Under the pieces are notes generated by a model. The model did not search any database, was not told the origin of the DNA, and worked only from the letters and a program-made list of their open reading frames with translations. This document shows, in pieces, positions 27,340-36,353 of a stretch of DNA of 64,000 nt. The first letter of the stretch is position 1. Every line of letters begins with the position of its first letter. This DNA is from Hyphomicrobiales bacterium (GTDB lineage Bacteria; Pseudomonadota; Alphaproteobacteria; Rhizobiales; Rhizobiaceae): the NCBI GenBank assembly GCA_900471605.1, contig UCEY01000004.1, positions 1-64,000 on the forward strand, in the 5' to 3' direction. A program made the translations under genes and the position numbers.

Positions 27340-28305
27340 ATGATCAGGTTTTTCTTCGCAACTCTCGTCATGCTCGCCAGCGCGGGAGGATCGTACGCCG
27401 CCGAGAACTATCCGACGCGGCCGGTCAAGATCGTGCTGCCTTTCGCGGCGGCCGGCGGGACCGACACCGTCGCCCGCATCCTGGCACAGGAACTGGGCAA
27501 TCAGATGGGACAATCGGTCATCGTCGAAAACAGGGGCGGCGCCAACGGCAATATCGGCGCCGAGGTGGTGGCCGCCGCGGAGCCGGATGGTTATACCGTG
27601 CTTTACAACACTTCCTTCATCGTCACCAATCCATGGCTCTACAAGTCGCTGTCCTACGATCCCGTCAAGGATTTCGAGCCGGTGATGCTCAGCGCGCAGG
27701 TACCGCTGGTGCTGCTGGTCAACAATTCGGTTCCCGTAAAGACCGTCGAGGAATTCGTCACCTATGCGAAGGCTCGACCGGGCGCGCTTTCCTACGCCTC
27801 CTCCGGGATCGGCGGCTCGACGCATCTCGCCAACCTGCTCTTCCTGCAGGCCGCGGGTATTGAGGCCGTGCACGTACCCTATCGCGGAGGCGGGCCGGCT
27901 CTGAACGACCTGCTGGCCGGCGGGGTGGAATTTTACATGGATACTGCCAACACCGCGTTGCCGCACATCAAGGCCGGGACCCTCAGGGCGCTAGCCGTAA
28001 CCAGCAACGAGCGGCTTGCGGCGCTGCCGGACATTCCAACCGTGGCGGAAACGCTGAAACAGCCGGATTTCGAAGTCGTCTCCTGGCACGGCGTGATGGT
28101 GCCGGCCAAAACACCGGCGGAGATCGTTGCGCGTCTCCAGAGGGAATTCGCCACGGCCCTCAAGAAGCCGGCGGTAAGGGAAAAGCTGGCCGCGCAGGCA
28201 GCGGAGCCGATCGCCTCTTCGACCGAAGACTACAAAGCCTTCCTCGCCACCGAAAGTGAGCTCTGGGGCCGGACCATCAAGGCCGCCAAAGTGACCCTGG
28301 AATAA
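27340..28305 (+). CDS. Bug-family (TctC-like) substrate-binding protein
   Basis: Periplasmic binding protein of the tripartite tricarboxylate transporter type. ATG 27340 has GAGG 6-7 nt upstream. It opens with a signal peptide of about 20 residues ending in SYAAE. The mature protein has the Bug features YPTRPVKIVLPFAAAGGTD and PADG-like AEPDGYTVLYN, and the segment VPYRGGGPALNDL. No TctA or TctB gene is near it, so it either uses the TctAB pair at 57957-59916 or acts as an orphan sensor or binder. The ligand may be linked to the thiolase pathway. Confidence 0.9.
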   Translation: MIRFFFATLVMLASAGGSYAAENYPTRPVKIVLPFAAAGGTDTVARILAQELGNQMGQSVIVENRGGANGNIGAEVVAAAEPDGYTVLYNTSFIVTNPWLYKSLSYDPVKDFEPVMLSAQVPLVLLVNNSVPVKTVEEFVTYAKARPGALSYASSGIGGSTHLANLLFLQAAGIEAVHVPYRGGGPALNDLLAGGVEFYMDTANTALPHIKAGTLRALAVTSNERLAALPDIPTVAETLKQPDFEVVSWHGVMVPAKTPAEIVARLQREFATALKKPAVREKLAAQAAEPIASSTEDYKAFLATESELWGRTIKAAKVTLE

Positions 28306-28309
28306 GACC

Positions 28310-28540
28310 TCAGACGATCTCGACTTCGCGGATGCCGGTGCCATTGCGCTGGAAGGCCTCGCTCAGCATGTCGCGGAGGTCTTCCGGCGACAGCACGCAG
28401 GTCTCGCAATGAGCGTCGCCCGTCTTGGCATAGCGCACACGTGCAAGGCCGCTTTCGACCTCGATGAGGCTCAGGCTGCTGCCGTCGCCCTCCACCATGC
28501 GGTGAAACTGGGCGACGACGTCTGCTGGAGAAAGTGCCAT
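28310..28540 (-). CDS. Small NifU-C-terminal-domain-like protein
   Basis: A 76-residue protein that resembles the NifU C-terminal domain: a helix ending in MVEGDGSSLSLIEVESG, a strand ARVRY, then a CxxC pair (CETC) and a final IREVEIV strand. NifU-like domains hold or pass Fe-S clusters through this CxxC. ATG 28540 has AAGGAG 9 nt upstream. It is last in the minus-strand set after the fused UGSC gene and a 2-hydroxyacid dehydrogenase. The 254 bp before it holds no supported gene. The fit to NifU is moderate, because the usual GxCxxC spacing is not complete. Confidence 0.65.
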   Translation of the reverse strand: MALSPADVVAQFHRMVEGDGSSLSLIEVESGLARVRYAKTGDAHCETCVLSPEDLRDMLSEAFQRNGTGIREVEIV

Positions 28541-28794
28541 GGTCAGGTCTCCTTGGTTTGAAGCAGGAATTCTGCGTCGACTTCGGCGGTGATGGTGCGT
28601 ATCTGATTGACCACAATCGACACGGCCGTGCATCTGCAGGGTGAAATAGTAGTGGAGCAGTGCCGTGCCGTGGGTACCGGCGCGGTGAAACGCAGCGATC
28701 ATTGCGGCCGGTTCCGCGCCGCCCGTCCTTCGGGCTGCAAGCACCGCTTCCGTCGGGCGCCGTATCGTTGCGGCAGGCAGGAGGATTCCTATCG

Positions 28795-29712
28795 TCAGTA
28801 CCCCGCCTTCCTGTCGACCGGGTAAAGCGGCGGATCGCCGCGCTCCGCCCGGCGGAGGTTCTCGACGACGTCCGGAGCGATCTGTTCCGGCGTCGAGCAG
28901 ACTGCCGAATGGGGCGTCAGGAGGATTGCCGGGTTTTCGAAGAAGATGTGATCCGCCGGCGGCGGCTCCTGCCGGAGGACGTCGAGGGTAGCTCCAGCGA
29001 GCTGTCCGCTTGCTAGCGCGGCGAGGAGTGCCGCCTCATCGAGATGCCCGCCGCGGCCGGCATTGATCAGGAACGCGCCGCGCGGCAACTTTGAAAAGAG
29101 GCGGGCGTCCAGAATGTTTTCCGTTTCGCGCGTCAGCGGCAGCAGGCAGACGAGATGGTTGCATGCCGACAGGAAGGACGGCAGTTCGGCATCGCCGGCA
29201 AAACTTTCAACGCCTTCTACCTGCCTGCGGCGGCGGCTCCAGCCGCGCACGTTAAAACCCATCAGCGCCAGCTTGCGCGCCGCTTCGCTGCCGAGCCGGC
29301 CAAGGCCGAGGATGCCGACGGTGACGTCTCGGGCGCGTGGCCACAGCCGCCATTCCCAGTGATGCCTGCGCTGTTCGTCCTGCAGGCGAGCCAACTGGCG
29401 GTGCTGCCTCAGCACATGCAGCAGCACGTAATCGCTCATGCCTTCCGTCTGGATGTCGTTGGAGATGCGGCCGATGGCGACGTGATCCGGTACGGTACCG
29501 GCTGCCGTCAGCCGCTCCACCCCTGCCCCGAGGCTGAGCATAAGGCCGAGCGAAGGCAATGCGGAAAGATTCGGCGGGACATCAAGCCAGAAAAGAACGG
29601 AGCGGAAGATCGCCGGATCGCCGCCTACAGATGTCAGCACGTCCAGGCCAGGCCCCGCCCGCCGGATCGCCAAAACATAGGCCTCAGGAATATGATGTGC
29701 AAGGACAGCCAT
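28795..29712 (-). CDS. D-2-hydroxyacid dehydrogenase (GhrA-like)
   Basis: A 305-residue NAD(P)-dependent reductase similar to glyoxylate/hydroxypyruvate reductase A. It shows the Rossmann motif GILGLGRLG, the arginine of the active site in INAGRGGHLDE and the histidine in LTPHSA. ATG 29712 has GGGGGAG 5 nt upstream. It lies 61 bp after the fused UGSC gene on the same strand and so belongs to its operon. The substrate is likely a 2-oxo acid such as glyoxylate, from the family only. Confidence 0.85.
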   Translation of the reverse strand: MAVLAHHIPEAYVLAIRRAGPGLDVLTSVGGDPAIFRSVLFWLDVPPNLSALPSLGLMLSLGAGVERLTAAGTVPDHVAIGRISNDIQTEGMSDYVLLHVLRQHRQLARLQDEQRRHHWEWRLWPRARDVTVGILGLGRLGSEAARKLALMGFNVRGWSRRRRQVEGVESFAGDAELPSFLSACNHLVCLLPLTRETENILDARLFSKLPRGAFLINAGRGGHLDEAALLAALASGQLAGATLDVLRQEPPPADHIFFENPAILLTPHSAVCSTPEQIAPDVVENLRRAERGDPPLYPVDRKAGY

Positions 29713-29773
29713 GCCGCTCCCCCAATGATGAACCGGTCCCACCGCGCTCCTCCTCGCGGCGAGACCGTGTCTG

Positions 29774-31525
29774 TCAGGGTTTGCGGATTTCGCGCGTCAC
29801 CGAATAGGTGCCGCCGTCGTGCCAGGTGCTCCAGCCCGCATCGCCGCCCACGACGAAGATATCGAAGTTTTCCGGTGCACCGTATAGGGAGATTTCGGTC
29901 TCCGGATGCTCCCGCATCCATTGCAGATGCGGATGTACGACCTCGAAGAGTTCCGGTGTCTTGTTGAGCATCGCTTTGCGGAAGCTGAGGCGCGAGCCGC
30001 GATAGAGGCGCTCGCGGAGATCTGCAAGGGACCAGCCTGCCCGCGCAAAGACGGCGGCATGGTCGGGGCAAAGCAGCAGAAGGTTGTCCGGATCGCCACG
30101 CCAGACTGCCGGTACGCCGTCTGCCCCCTTGTGGGTCGTCAGCCAGGCGGCCCCCATGGCGTTGGCCGCCGAGGACATGGCCGAGCAGAACACTTCGGCT
30201 AGCATTTCCGGATCGTGGTTCTGGAAGTCGTAGAGGCAGGTCTGCGAGAAGGGTGAGTTCACTGTGACAGTGGAGCTTTCTCGTCCGTAGCCCTTGACGA
30301 CGCGGTAGGGGTCCCAGGGATTGCGCGCCTCATTCTCTGCGATGCAATAGGAGAACTTCATGGTCGTGCCGTGCGTGTCCATGTCGCTGACGCCCGGATA
30401 GGACAGGCCGATATTCATCATGATCAGCCGGGCTGCGCGGCCGATCGCGACATTCGCCGCGTTCTGCGAGCCGGGGCCGATAGGTGCGATGCCGTAGTTG
30501 AGGCCGAGTTCCTCGACGATCGGACCGGAGACCAGGATAACCGGCGCCTGCGGGCCGGTGGACATGTTGACGCCGCGCCACCCGGCGCGGAAATCCAGGA
30601 AGCAATCGACCATGGCGACGAGCAGCGGCATCATCTTCGGCGTGCAGCCAGCCATGACGGCATTGGCGGCGATCTTCTCGATGGTGGCGATGCCGAAACC
30701 CGGTTCAAGATAGCCGACGACGTGATCACCCGGAAGGCCGGAGCCCTCGATCATCGCCTCGACCTTGGAGCGGACCGGCGGCACGAGCGGAAAGCCGTCG
30801 CTCCAGCCCGAGCGGACGAAGGCGGCATTCATCGTGTCGAAAGCGTCCATCAGGTCGCGCCCGGCATAGGTCAGCGACGGCTGCTCGACACTGTCGCGGC
30901 TGATGCGTTTGAAGTCGAGCGTGGCGGAGGGCGGCGTGGTGGTGAAGCCGCGGATGATCGTGTCCATCGCGGCATCGACCATGGCATGGATCCGGTCGGG
31001 GCTATTGTTGGTGAAGCATTCGGGCACTTCGGCGATAACGAGATCCGGCACGCCCCAGACATTGGCGCTCCAGTGGGCGTCCTCGTGAAACTGGCTGGCC
31101 GTCCAGGCGATGGCCGGTGTGCCGCGCTGCTCGACGCCGCACATGTCGTGGATCAGCCACGAGGTACAGCTGCCGCAGTCCGCCGAGGTACCGACGACCG
31201 CGTCGCACTCCGCCGCCATCGCATCGAGCTGTGCGTCGGAAGCGCGCCGCAGGACGCCACCCATGGCACCGAGGTAATCGCGGAACTGGATGTCCGGATA
31301 GAGCCGCTTCAGGTTGGTCTTGGTACGCTCCAGCGCCTGATTGCCCTGCTGCTTGCCGTTCCAGAAGAAACCGACGGTCTTGCCGGCCAGCCTGTCCAGC
31401 CGCGGCGCCGCCGGATAACGAACCGCCTGAGCGGTCTCCACCTTCTGGCGGGCGATCGGGTTGACGATCTCCAGGATTGCGGCCTTCGTGGCATCGTCGC
31501 CTGCATCTCTGACAGTCACGTTCAT
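29774..31525 (-). CDS. UGSC-family protein fused to large domain of unknown function
   Basis: A 583-residue two-domain protein. The N-terminal domain (about 1-215) belongs to the UGSC family, named for a Sec-Gly-Ser-Cys motif; here residues 117-120 are CGSC, encoded with an ordinary TGC codon. The C-terminal domain (about 226-583) has GWSDGFPLVPP, IEKIAANAVMAG and AIGRAARLIMMN and matches the separate protein at 48606-49709. Start ATG 31525 has GAGGAGGAG 6 nt upstream. It leads an operon with a 2-hydroxyacid dehydrogenase and a NifU-like protein, and is divergent from a LysR gene. A redox role for the Cys pair is suggested by the motif; the reaction is unknown. Confidence 0.85.
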   Translation of the reverse strand: MNVTVRDAGDDATKAAILEIVNPIARQKVETAQAVRYPAAPRLDRLAGKTVGFFWNGKQQGNQALERTKTNLKRLYPDIQFRDYLGAMGGVLRRASDAQLDAMAAECDAVVGTSADCGSCTSWLIHDMCGVEQRGTPAIAWTASQFHEDAHWSANVWGVPDLVIAEVPECFTNNSPDRIHAMVDAAMDTIIRGFTTTPPSATLDFKRISRDSVEQPSLTYAGRDLMDAFDTMNAAFVRSGWSDGFPLVPPVRSKVEAMIEGSGLPGDHVVGYLEPGFGIATIEKIAANAVMAGCTPKMMPLLVAMVDCFLDFRAGWRGVNMSTGPQAPVILVSGPIVEELGLNYGIAPIGPGSQNAANVAIGRAARLIMMNIGLSYPGVSDMDTHGTTMKFSYCIAENEARNPWDPYRVVKGYGRESSTVTVNSPFSQTCLYDFQNHDPEMLAEVFCSAMSSAANAMGAAWLTTHKGADGVPAVWRGDPDNLLLLCPDHAAVFARAGWSLADLRERLYRGSRLSFRKAMLNKTPELFEVVHPHLQWMREHPETEISLYGAPENFDIFVVGGDAGWSTWHDGGTYSVTREIRKP

Positions 31526-31627
31526 GATGATCTCCTCCTCAAGAGAGCTGCATGATCTCGGGCTGCTAGTGAAAACGCAAATGTTAGTTTCTTGTCATTT
31601 TGATCGCAGAAAGTTATCATCTTTGGC

Positions 31628-32518
31628 ATGGAACTTCGCCATCTCCGCTATTTCGTCGCCGCCGCCGAGGCGGAGAGCATCCGCAAGGCTTCAGCGCGGC
31701 TCAACGTCGTGCAGCCTGCGCTCTCGCGACAGATCGCGGCGCTGGAGGAGGAACTCGGCTTCGCGCTGTTCTCGCGGGCAAAGCGCCGCATTCGTCTGAC
31801 GCCGGCGGGAGAAGCCTATCTCGCCGATGCAAGATGGATTTTGCGGGAGGTGGAACTGGCCGGCGAACGGGCGGCGCGGATCGCCAGCGGCAAGGCGGGC
31901 ATGGTCCGGCTCGGCTTCCACGAGACGGCCGGGCGCTCGCGAGTAGTCTCCGACACATTTCGCGACTTCCGCCGGGCTTGGCCCGATATCGAGCTGCGGC
32001 CGCTGCAGATGACCTCGCAGGCCCAGCTCGGCGCAATCGACCGCGGCGACCTGGACGCCGGTTTCGTCTATCTGCCGGAGAAGCTGCCGTCAGGATTTTC
32101 AAGCCTGCCGGTCGGTGAGCACCGGATCTGGCTCGCGATGAACGAGGGACACAGGCTGGTGGCACAGGAGCATATCCGGGTCGCCGACCTGCTGGGCGAG
32201 GACTTTGTCGGCCTCCTGCGAACGGTCAACCCGGTCTATCACGATGCCGTCGCGGCTGCCTGCAAGGCAGCCGGGCTTCAACCGCGAATCGTGCAGGAAA
32301 CACAAGGGGAAGCGACGACGATGAACCTCGTCGGCGTCGGCCTGGGCCTCGCTCTGGCGATCTCGGCCGACGGTGCGAGCTGGACGCGGGGTGTCGTCAT
32401 CCGCCCGGTCGAGGACCTGTCGCTCGTCATGTCGCTGGGGCTGGTCTGGAAGGACGGCGTTTCCGGGCCGACGCTCCGGCTGATCGATACGGTGCGCGCC
32501 TTGCTCAACCCTGTGTGA
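31628..32518 (+). CDS. LysR-type regulator divergent from fused UGSC gene
   Basis: A 296-residue LysR-type protein with an N-terminal helix-turn-helix (MELRHLRYFVAAAE, QPALSRQIAALEEEL) and a normal inducer domain. It diverges from the fused UGSC gene across 102 bp, the classic LysR arrangement, so it probably controls that operon. The ribosome site is weak. Its 3' end overlaps the convergent CoA-transferase gene by 14 bp. Confidence 0.9.
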   Translation: MELRHLRYFVAAAEAESIRKASARLNVVQPALSRQIAALEEELGFALFSRAKRRIRLTPAGEAYLADARWILREVELAGERAARIASGKAGMVRLGFHETAGRSRVVSDTFRDFRRAWPDIELRPLQMTSQAQLGAIDRGDLDAGFVYLPEKLPSGFSSLPVGEHRIWLAMNEGHRLVAQEHIRVADLLGEDFVGLLRTVNPVYHDAVAAACKAAGLQPRIVQETQGEATTMNLVGVGLGLALAISADGASWTRGVVIRPVEDLSLVMSLGLVWKDGVSGPTLRLIDTVRALLNPV

Positions 32519-33593
32519 GGCTTCCAAAAATCGCTTCGTTCGACTGCCCGACCGTCGGTGCAGGCGCACGGGCGTCACGGCGAAGCGACGGAGCGAGCGG
32601 CAGCGGCAATGTCAGCGAGCCATCGGCCGCCGGGGCGAAGCCGCGGTCGCGGGCAAGCGTTCCGGTGATCGCTTCCTCTGGCGTACGCACCACGGCGCAG
32701 CAGACTTCCTGCCCATCGAAAACCGCCGTCCATTCGGTGGAGGTCCGGCGCGCGATGCGTTCCGCGACGGCCTCGATCACCGCCGGCCAGTCTTCGCTGG
32801 AGGCGAGATCGGCTGGCAGCGCGATCAGGCGGCAGAACGTCTCCCAGAACTTCGGCTCGGCGCAGGCGACGGCAAGATGGCGGCCGTCGGCGGTGGGATA
32901 GACGCGGTAGCGCGGCGACGCGCCCGAGGCCGCGTGGCCGTTCGGCGCAGGCCATGTGCCTTTTTCCATCCGTTCCGCCAGCGCCCAGGAGGCGAAGACC
33001 AGAAGCCCGTCGAACATCGCCACTTCAATGCGCTCGCCCTCCCCTGTGCGCTGACGCTTGAGCAGTGCCATCAGCAGGTTGACGAGAAGCGGGTAGGTGC
33101 CGCCGCCGACATCGGCGACGAGCGCCCAGGGCACGACCGGCGCTCCGTCGGCGCCGGTCGTCAGGCCGAGCAGGCCGGCTTCCGCCGCATAGGTGAGATC
33201 GTGGCCCGGCACCGAGGCATAAGCACCGTTCGAACCGTAGCCGTTGATCGAGCAGTATATGACATCCGGGCGGATTGCCTTCACCGCTTCGTAGCCGAGC
33301 CCGAGGCGGTTCATCGTGCCGGGCCGGAACTGCTCGACAAGGATATCGGCCTTCTCGATCAGCGGCCGCAGCCTTTCAAGCGCGGCGGGGTCCTTCAGGT
33401 CGAGGGCGATACTGTCCTTGCCGGCATTAAGCAGGTCGAACTCGGCCTGGCCAAACTGGCGCATCATGTCGCCGCCGCCCGGCCTTTCCACCTTGATGAC
33501 GCGCGCGCCGGCCTCCGACAGGAAAAGCGTCGCCAGCGGGCCGGGCAGAAGCGTGGAGAAGTCGAGGACCGTGATACCGTCGAGTGGAAGCAT
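32505..33593 (-). CDS. Family III CoA-transferase / acyl-CoA racemase-like
   Basis: A 362-residue CaiB/BaiF-family protein close in pattern to alpha-methylacyl-CoA racemases (LLPGPLATLFLSEAGARVIKVERP). GHDLTYAAEAGLLG carries the conserved Asp; the racemase-type residues His and Asp are both present in that segment. So it may be a racemase rather than a transferase. It starts 3 bp after the SMP-30 gene stop and has no ribosome site of its own, which points to translational coupling. Confidence 0.85.
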   Translation of the reverse strand: MLPLDGITVLDFSTLLPGPLATLFLSEAGARVIKVERPGGGDMMRQFGQAEFDLLNAGKDSIALDLKDPAALERLRPLIEKADILVEQFRPGTMNRLGLGYEAVKAIRPDVIYCSINGYGSNGAYASVPGHDLTYAAEAGLLGLTTGADGAPVVPWALVADVGGGTYPLLVNLLMALLKRQRTGEGERIEVAMFDGLLVFASWALAERMEKGTWPAPNGHAASGASPRYRVYPTADGRHLAVACAEPKFWETFCRLIALPADLASSEDWPAVIEAVAERIARRTSTEWTAVFDGQEVCCAVVRTPEEAITGTLARDRGFAPAADGSLTLPLPLAPSLRRDARAPAPTVGQSNEAIFGSLTQG

Positions 33594-33596
33594 GGA

Positions 33597-34526
33597 TCAA
33601 TATACCAAGGGCAGGCCGGGGCGAGCCCACGGCAGGGAAATGACGTCGCCCACACCGGCGCGGGTGACGAAGGCCGTCTTCATGTCAGGTCCGCCGAAGC
33701 AGATGTTGGTGGTATGGGTATCGCCCGTATCCACCTGCTCGACAAGCGCGCCGTTCGGCGAGAAGACCGAGATCGCGCCCCGCGCCAGCGTCGCGACGCA
33801 GATATTGCCGGAAGCCTCGACGGCGAGCGAATCGAAGAGTTGATAGCCAGGCAGGCCGGCAACGAGCCGGCCGTTGATTCCGGGATAGTGACCGCAGAAA
33901 GGCCGAACCCTCCCCGGCCCCTCGATGTCGAAGGCCCAGAGCCGCCCGGTCAGCGTTTCCGCGACATACAGGGTGCGCCCGTCCGGCGAAAGGCCGACGC
34001 CATTCGGCCGGTCCATCGGCTGCACGACGGAGCGGATCTCGCTTCCGTCCGGCCGCGCCCAGTAGACGCAGCCTATATCGGCATCCGACAGGCGCCGCTT
34101 GCCGAGGTCGGTAAAGTAAAAGCCGCCTTCCGCGTCGAACACGATGTCGTTCGGCCCCTTCAGCGCCGTTTCGCCGCAGCCGCGATAGAGGGTCGACAGA
34201 ATGCCTGTCGCAGGATCGAAAACGTCGATCGAGCCACCGGAATAATCTTCGGCCTGGCTGACGGGAACCATGATGCCGTGAACATCAGCCCAGCGGAAGC
34301 CGCCGTTGTTGCAGATGTAGACTCGGCCATCCGGACCCAACGCGGCACCGTTAGGACCGCCTGGCACCTTCGCGGCCATGCTCACCGTACCGTCCGGAGC
34401 GATCCGCGTCAGTGTCTGACGGCGGATCTCCACCAGCAGCAGCGAACCGTCCGGCATGGCGACAGGCCCTTCCGGAAATTGCAGACCGGCTGCAACCACG
34501 TGAAGACCGTCGATAGTTTCGCTCAT
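33597..34526 (-). CDS. SMP-30/gluconolactonase-family lactonase
   Basis: This 309-residue beta-propeller protein belongs to the SMP-30/gluconolactonase/LRE family, metal-dependent lactone hydrolases. Likely metal ligands are the Glu in FPEGP, the Asn in DRPNGVGLS and the Asp in QLFDSLAV. ATG 34526 has GGGAGGAG 4 nt upstream. It forms a two-gene operon with the CoA-transferase or racemase, and could open a lactone that then enters CoA metabolism. Confidence 0.88.
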   Translation of the reverse strand: MSETIDGLHVVAAGLQFPEGPVAMPDGSLLLVEIRRQTLTRIAPDGTVSMAAKVPGGPNGAALGPDGRVYICNNGGFRWADVHGIMVPVSQAEDYSGGSIDVFDPATGILSTLYRGCGETALKGPNDIVFDAEGGFYFTDLGKRRLSDADIGCVYWARPDGSEIRSVVQPMDRPNGVGLSPDGRTLYVAETLTGRLWAFDIEGPGRVRPFCGHYPGINGRLVAGLPGYQLFDSLAVEASGNICVATLARGAISVFSPNGALVEQVDTGDTHTTNICFGGPDMKTAFVTRAGVGDVISLPWARPGLPLVY

Positions 34527-34740
34527 CTGCTCCTCCCGCATCTCGCTGATCTCCGACCGTCGGCGCGGCCCATGGCGAGGCTCACAAGCGGCTTTTCTCT
34601 GAGCATACATGTGATGCCTGCGGCGACGGCGGCGGCGGGACATTCAACAGCTACGTGTTGTTGTGGCCGCAGAGCGTTGTCTGCATTTGCAAGTGGCCGG
34701 GAGAACACCAATGTGGGGTGGAATCCAGGGAGAGATGCAG

Positions 34741-35454
34741 ATGTCGGATACAGCGGAAACGGAAAATGCGAAGAAGAAGCGTGCGCTTCGCCCACGCGAT
34801 GCGGCGACGCTCATCGTATACCGGCGTGACGCCGATGCGGTCCGGCTGCTGATGGGCCGCAGATCGATGAGTCATGTCTTCATGCCCGGCGCGCTGGTCT
34901 TTCCCGGAGGTCGGATCGAAAATCAGGACCGCTTCGTGACCGTCACCGATGAGCTCGATCCGGCGGTCGAGAACTTGCTTTGCAGGCGTTCAAGGACTAC
35001 TTCCGCGCGGGCCCGAGCGCTGGCACTGGCGGCAATTCGCGAGACTTTCGAGGAAACCGGCTACCTGATCGGCGTGGCGCGCGAGGCGACGCGCAAGCCG
35101 CCGGGCGCCTCCTGGCAGAACTTCTTCAGCCACGGTGTCATTCCGTCACTTTCGGGCCTGAGGCTCCTGACGCGTGCCATAACACCGCCCACGCAGCCGC
35201 GTCGTTTCGACGCCCGCTTTTTCGTCGTCGAGGCCGAGGCCCTCGTCAAGCAGGTGGACGTTCCCGACGAAGAGCTGGAGAGCCCCGCCTGGGTAACCTT
35301 CGATGAGGCCCGCGCCTTCAAGAAGCTGCCCATGGTGACGCGCGTCGTGTTGGACGAACTGGAGCCGAAGCTGGCGAAAGGTCCGCTGGCAGCCGATGCG
35401 CCGGCGGTGCTGCGCCGAATGGTTCAGGGCAAGTTCCAGAGCGAGCCGCTCTAA
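34741..35454 (+). CDS. NUDIX hydrolase with long insertion (CoA-pyrophosphatase-like)
   Basis: A 237-residue NUDIX protein. The Nudix box is split: FPGGRIE comes first, then about 45 extra residues, then RETFEETGYL with the metal-binding glutamates. A split box of this type is known from NUDT19-like CoA-diphosphatases. ATG 34741 is used; an ATG at 34735 is an alternative. It is divergent from the lactonase and upstream of a beta-oxidation-type operon. Hydrolysis of CoA or acyl-CoA would suit the neighbourhood, but this is inferred. Confidence 0.82.
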   Translation: MSDTAETENAKKKRALRPRDAATLIVYRRDADAVRLLMGRRSMSHVFMPGALVFPGGRIENQDRFVTVTDELDPAVENLLCRRSRTTSARARALALAAIRETFEETGYLIGVAREATRKPPGASWQNFFSHGVIPSLSGLRLLTRAITPPTQPRRFDARFFVVEAEALVKQVDVPDEELESPAWVTFDEARAFKKLPMVTRVVLDELEPKLAKGPLAADAPAVLRRMVQGKFQSEPL

Positions 35455-35594
35455 CCTGTCCCGCACCCCTGCAGGATCGCGCGCGGTCATCCGCATACCT
35501 GCCTTCTATTCGCATATATGTGCCGGTTCAGCGAAGAGACGGGACACTGGCGCTCGTTCTGCGGAAAATGCCGCACGTTGTTTGGAGGATCACA

Positions 35595-36353
35595 ATGGCT
35601 TTGCGACTTGAACGAAGCGGCAATGTCGCTGTCGCCGTTTTCGACTGGCCGGAGCAACGCAATGCGCTCGGCCCCGACGAATGCCGAGAAATCGCCGCGG
35701 GGCTTCGTGAACTGGCGCGGGACGGCTCGATCGCCGGCGTCGTGGTCACCGGCGAGGGCCCGGCTTTTTGCGCCGGCGGAAACCTGAAGGGCGCCGTCAG
35801 CCGGACCGGCATGTCCGAGGAAGAGCGCCGTCAGATCGTCTATACGGCTTATCAGGATGTCATCCGGGCTCTGGTCGAGATGCCGGTCGTCACCGTCGCG
35901 GCGGTCGACGGACCTGCGATCGGCCTGGGCTTCGACATCGCGCTCGCCTGCGACTGCCGTTTCCTGGGACCCGAAGGCTGGTTCATGCAGGGCTGGGCCC
36001 GTGTCGGCTTCGCCCCCGGCACCGGAGGCGAATGGCTGTTGCGGCTGAAGGCTCCGCATCTGCTTTGGAAGCTCCTCGAAGAGCAGCCGCGCATCGGCCC
36101 GGCGATGGCCGAAGCGATGAATCTTGGCGAATCTTCCGGCGAAGTCCGTGCCCGTGATCGTGCGATCGCGCGGGTCGAGAAGTTGGCCGCGCTTTCGCGC
36201 GACACGATCGAGGCTTATGTCCGCCTCTCGCGGATGGATCTGCGCGAGGGGCTGGAAGCACATCTTGCCGCCGCCGTCGGCGAACAGATCAAGCTGTTGG
36301 CCAGCCCCCTGGTGAAGGCGCGCGTGGAGCACGTTCTGAAGGGTGGCAAATGA
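35595..36353 (+). CDS. Crotonase-fold (enoyl-CoA hydratase/isomerase family) protein
   Basis: This 252-residue protein has the crotonase fold: FCAGGNLKG for the oxyanion hole and VDGPAIGLGFDIALACD. The two catalytic glutamates of true hydratases are not in place: the first position is Asp (GFDIAL) and the second region reads WARVGFAPGTGG. ATG 35595 has GGAGG 6 nt upstream. It overlaps the next gene, an acyl-CoA dehydrogenase, by 4 bp and begins a five-gene plus-strand operon. The reaction may differ from simple hydration. Confidence 0.87.
   Translation: MALRLERSGNVAVAVFDWPEQRNALGPDECREIAAGLRELARDGSIAGVVVTGEGPAFCAGGNLKGAVSRTGMSEEERRQIVYTAYQDVIRALVEMPVVTVAAVDGPAIGLGFDIALACDCRFLGPEGWFMQGWARVGFAPGTGGEWLLRLKAPHLLWKLLEEQPRIGPAMAEAMNLGESSGEVRARDRAIARVEKLAALSRDTIEAYVRLSRMDLREGLEAHLAAAVGEQIKLLASPLVKARVEHVLKGGK

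Noticed and set aside
28541-28794. N-terminal extension of the NifU-like protein or a separate small gene
   Set aside because: The frame is open but His/Arg-rich and not protein-like. A good ribosome site stands before ATG 28540 instead.
32877-34829. A 650-codon plus-strand frame
   Set aside because: It is antisense to the CoA-transferase and SMP-30 genes, both with clear motifs and ribosome sites.
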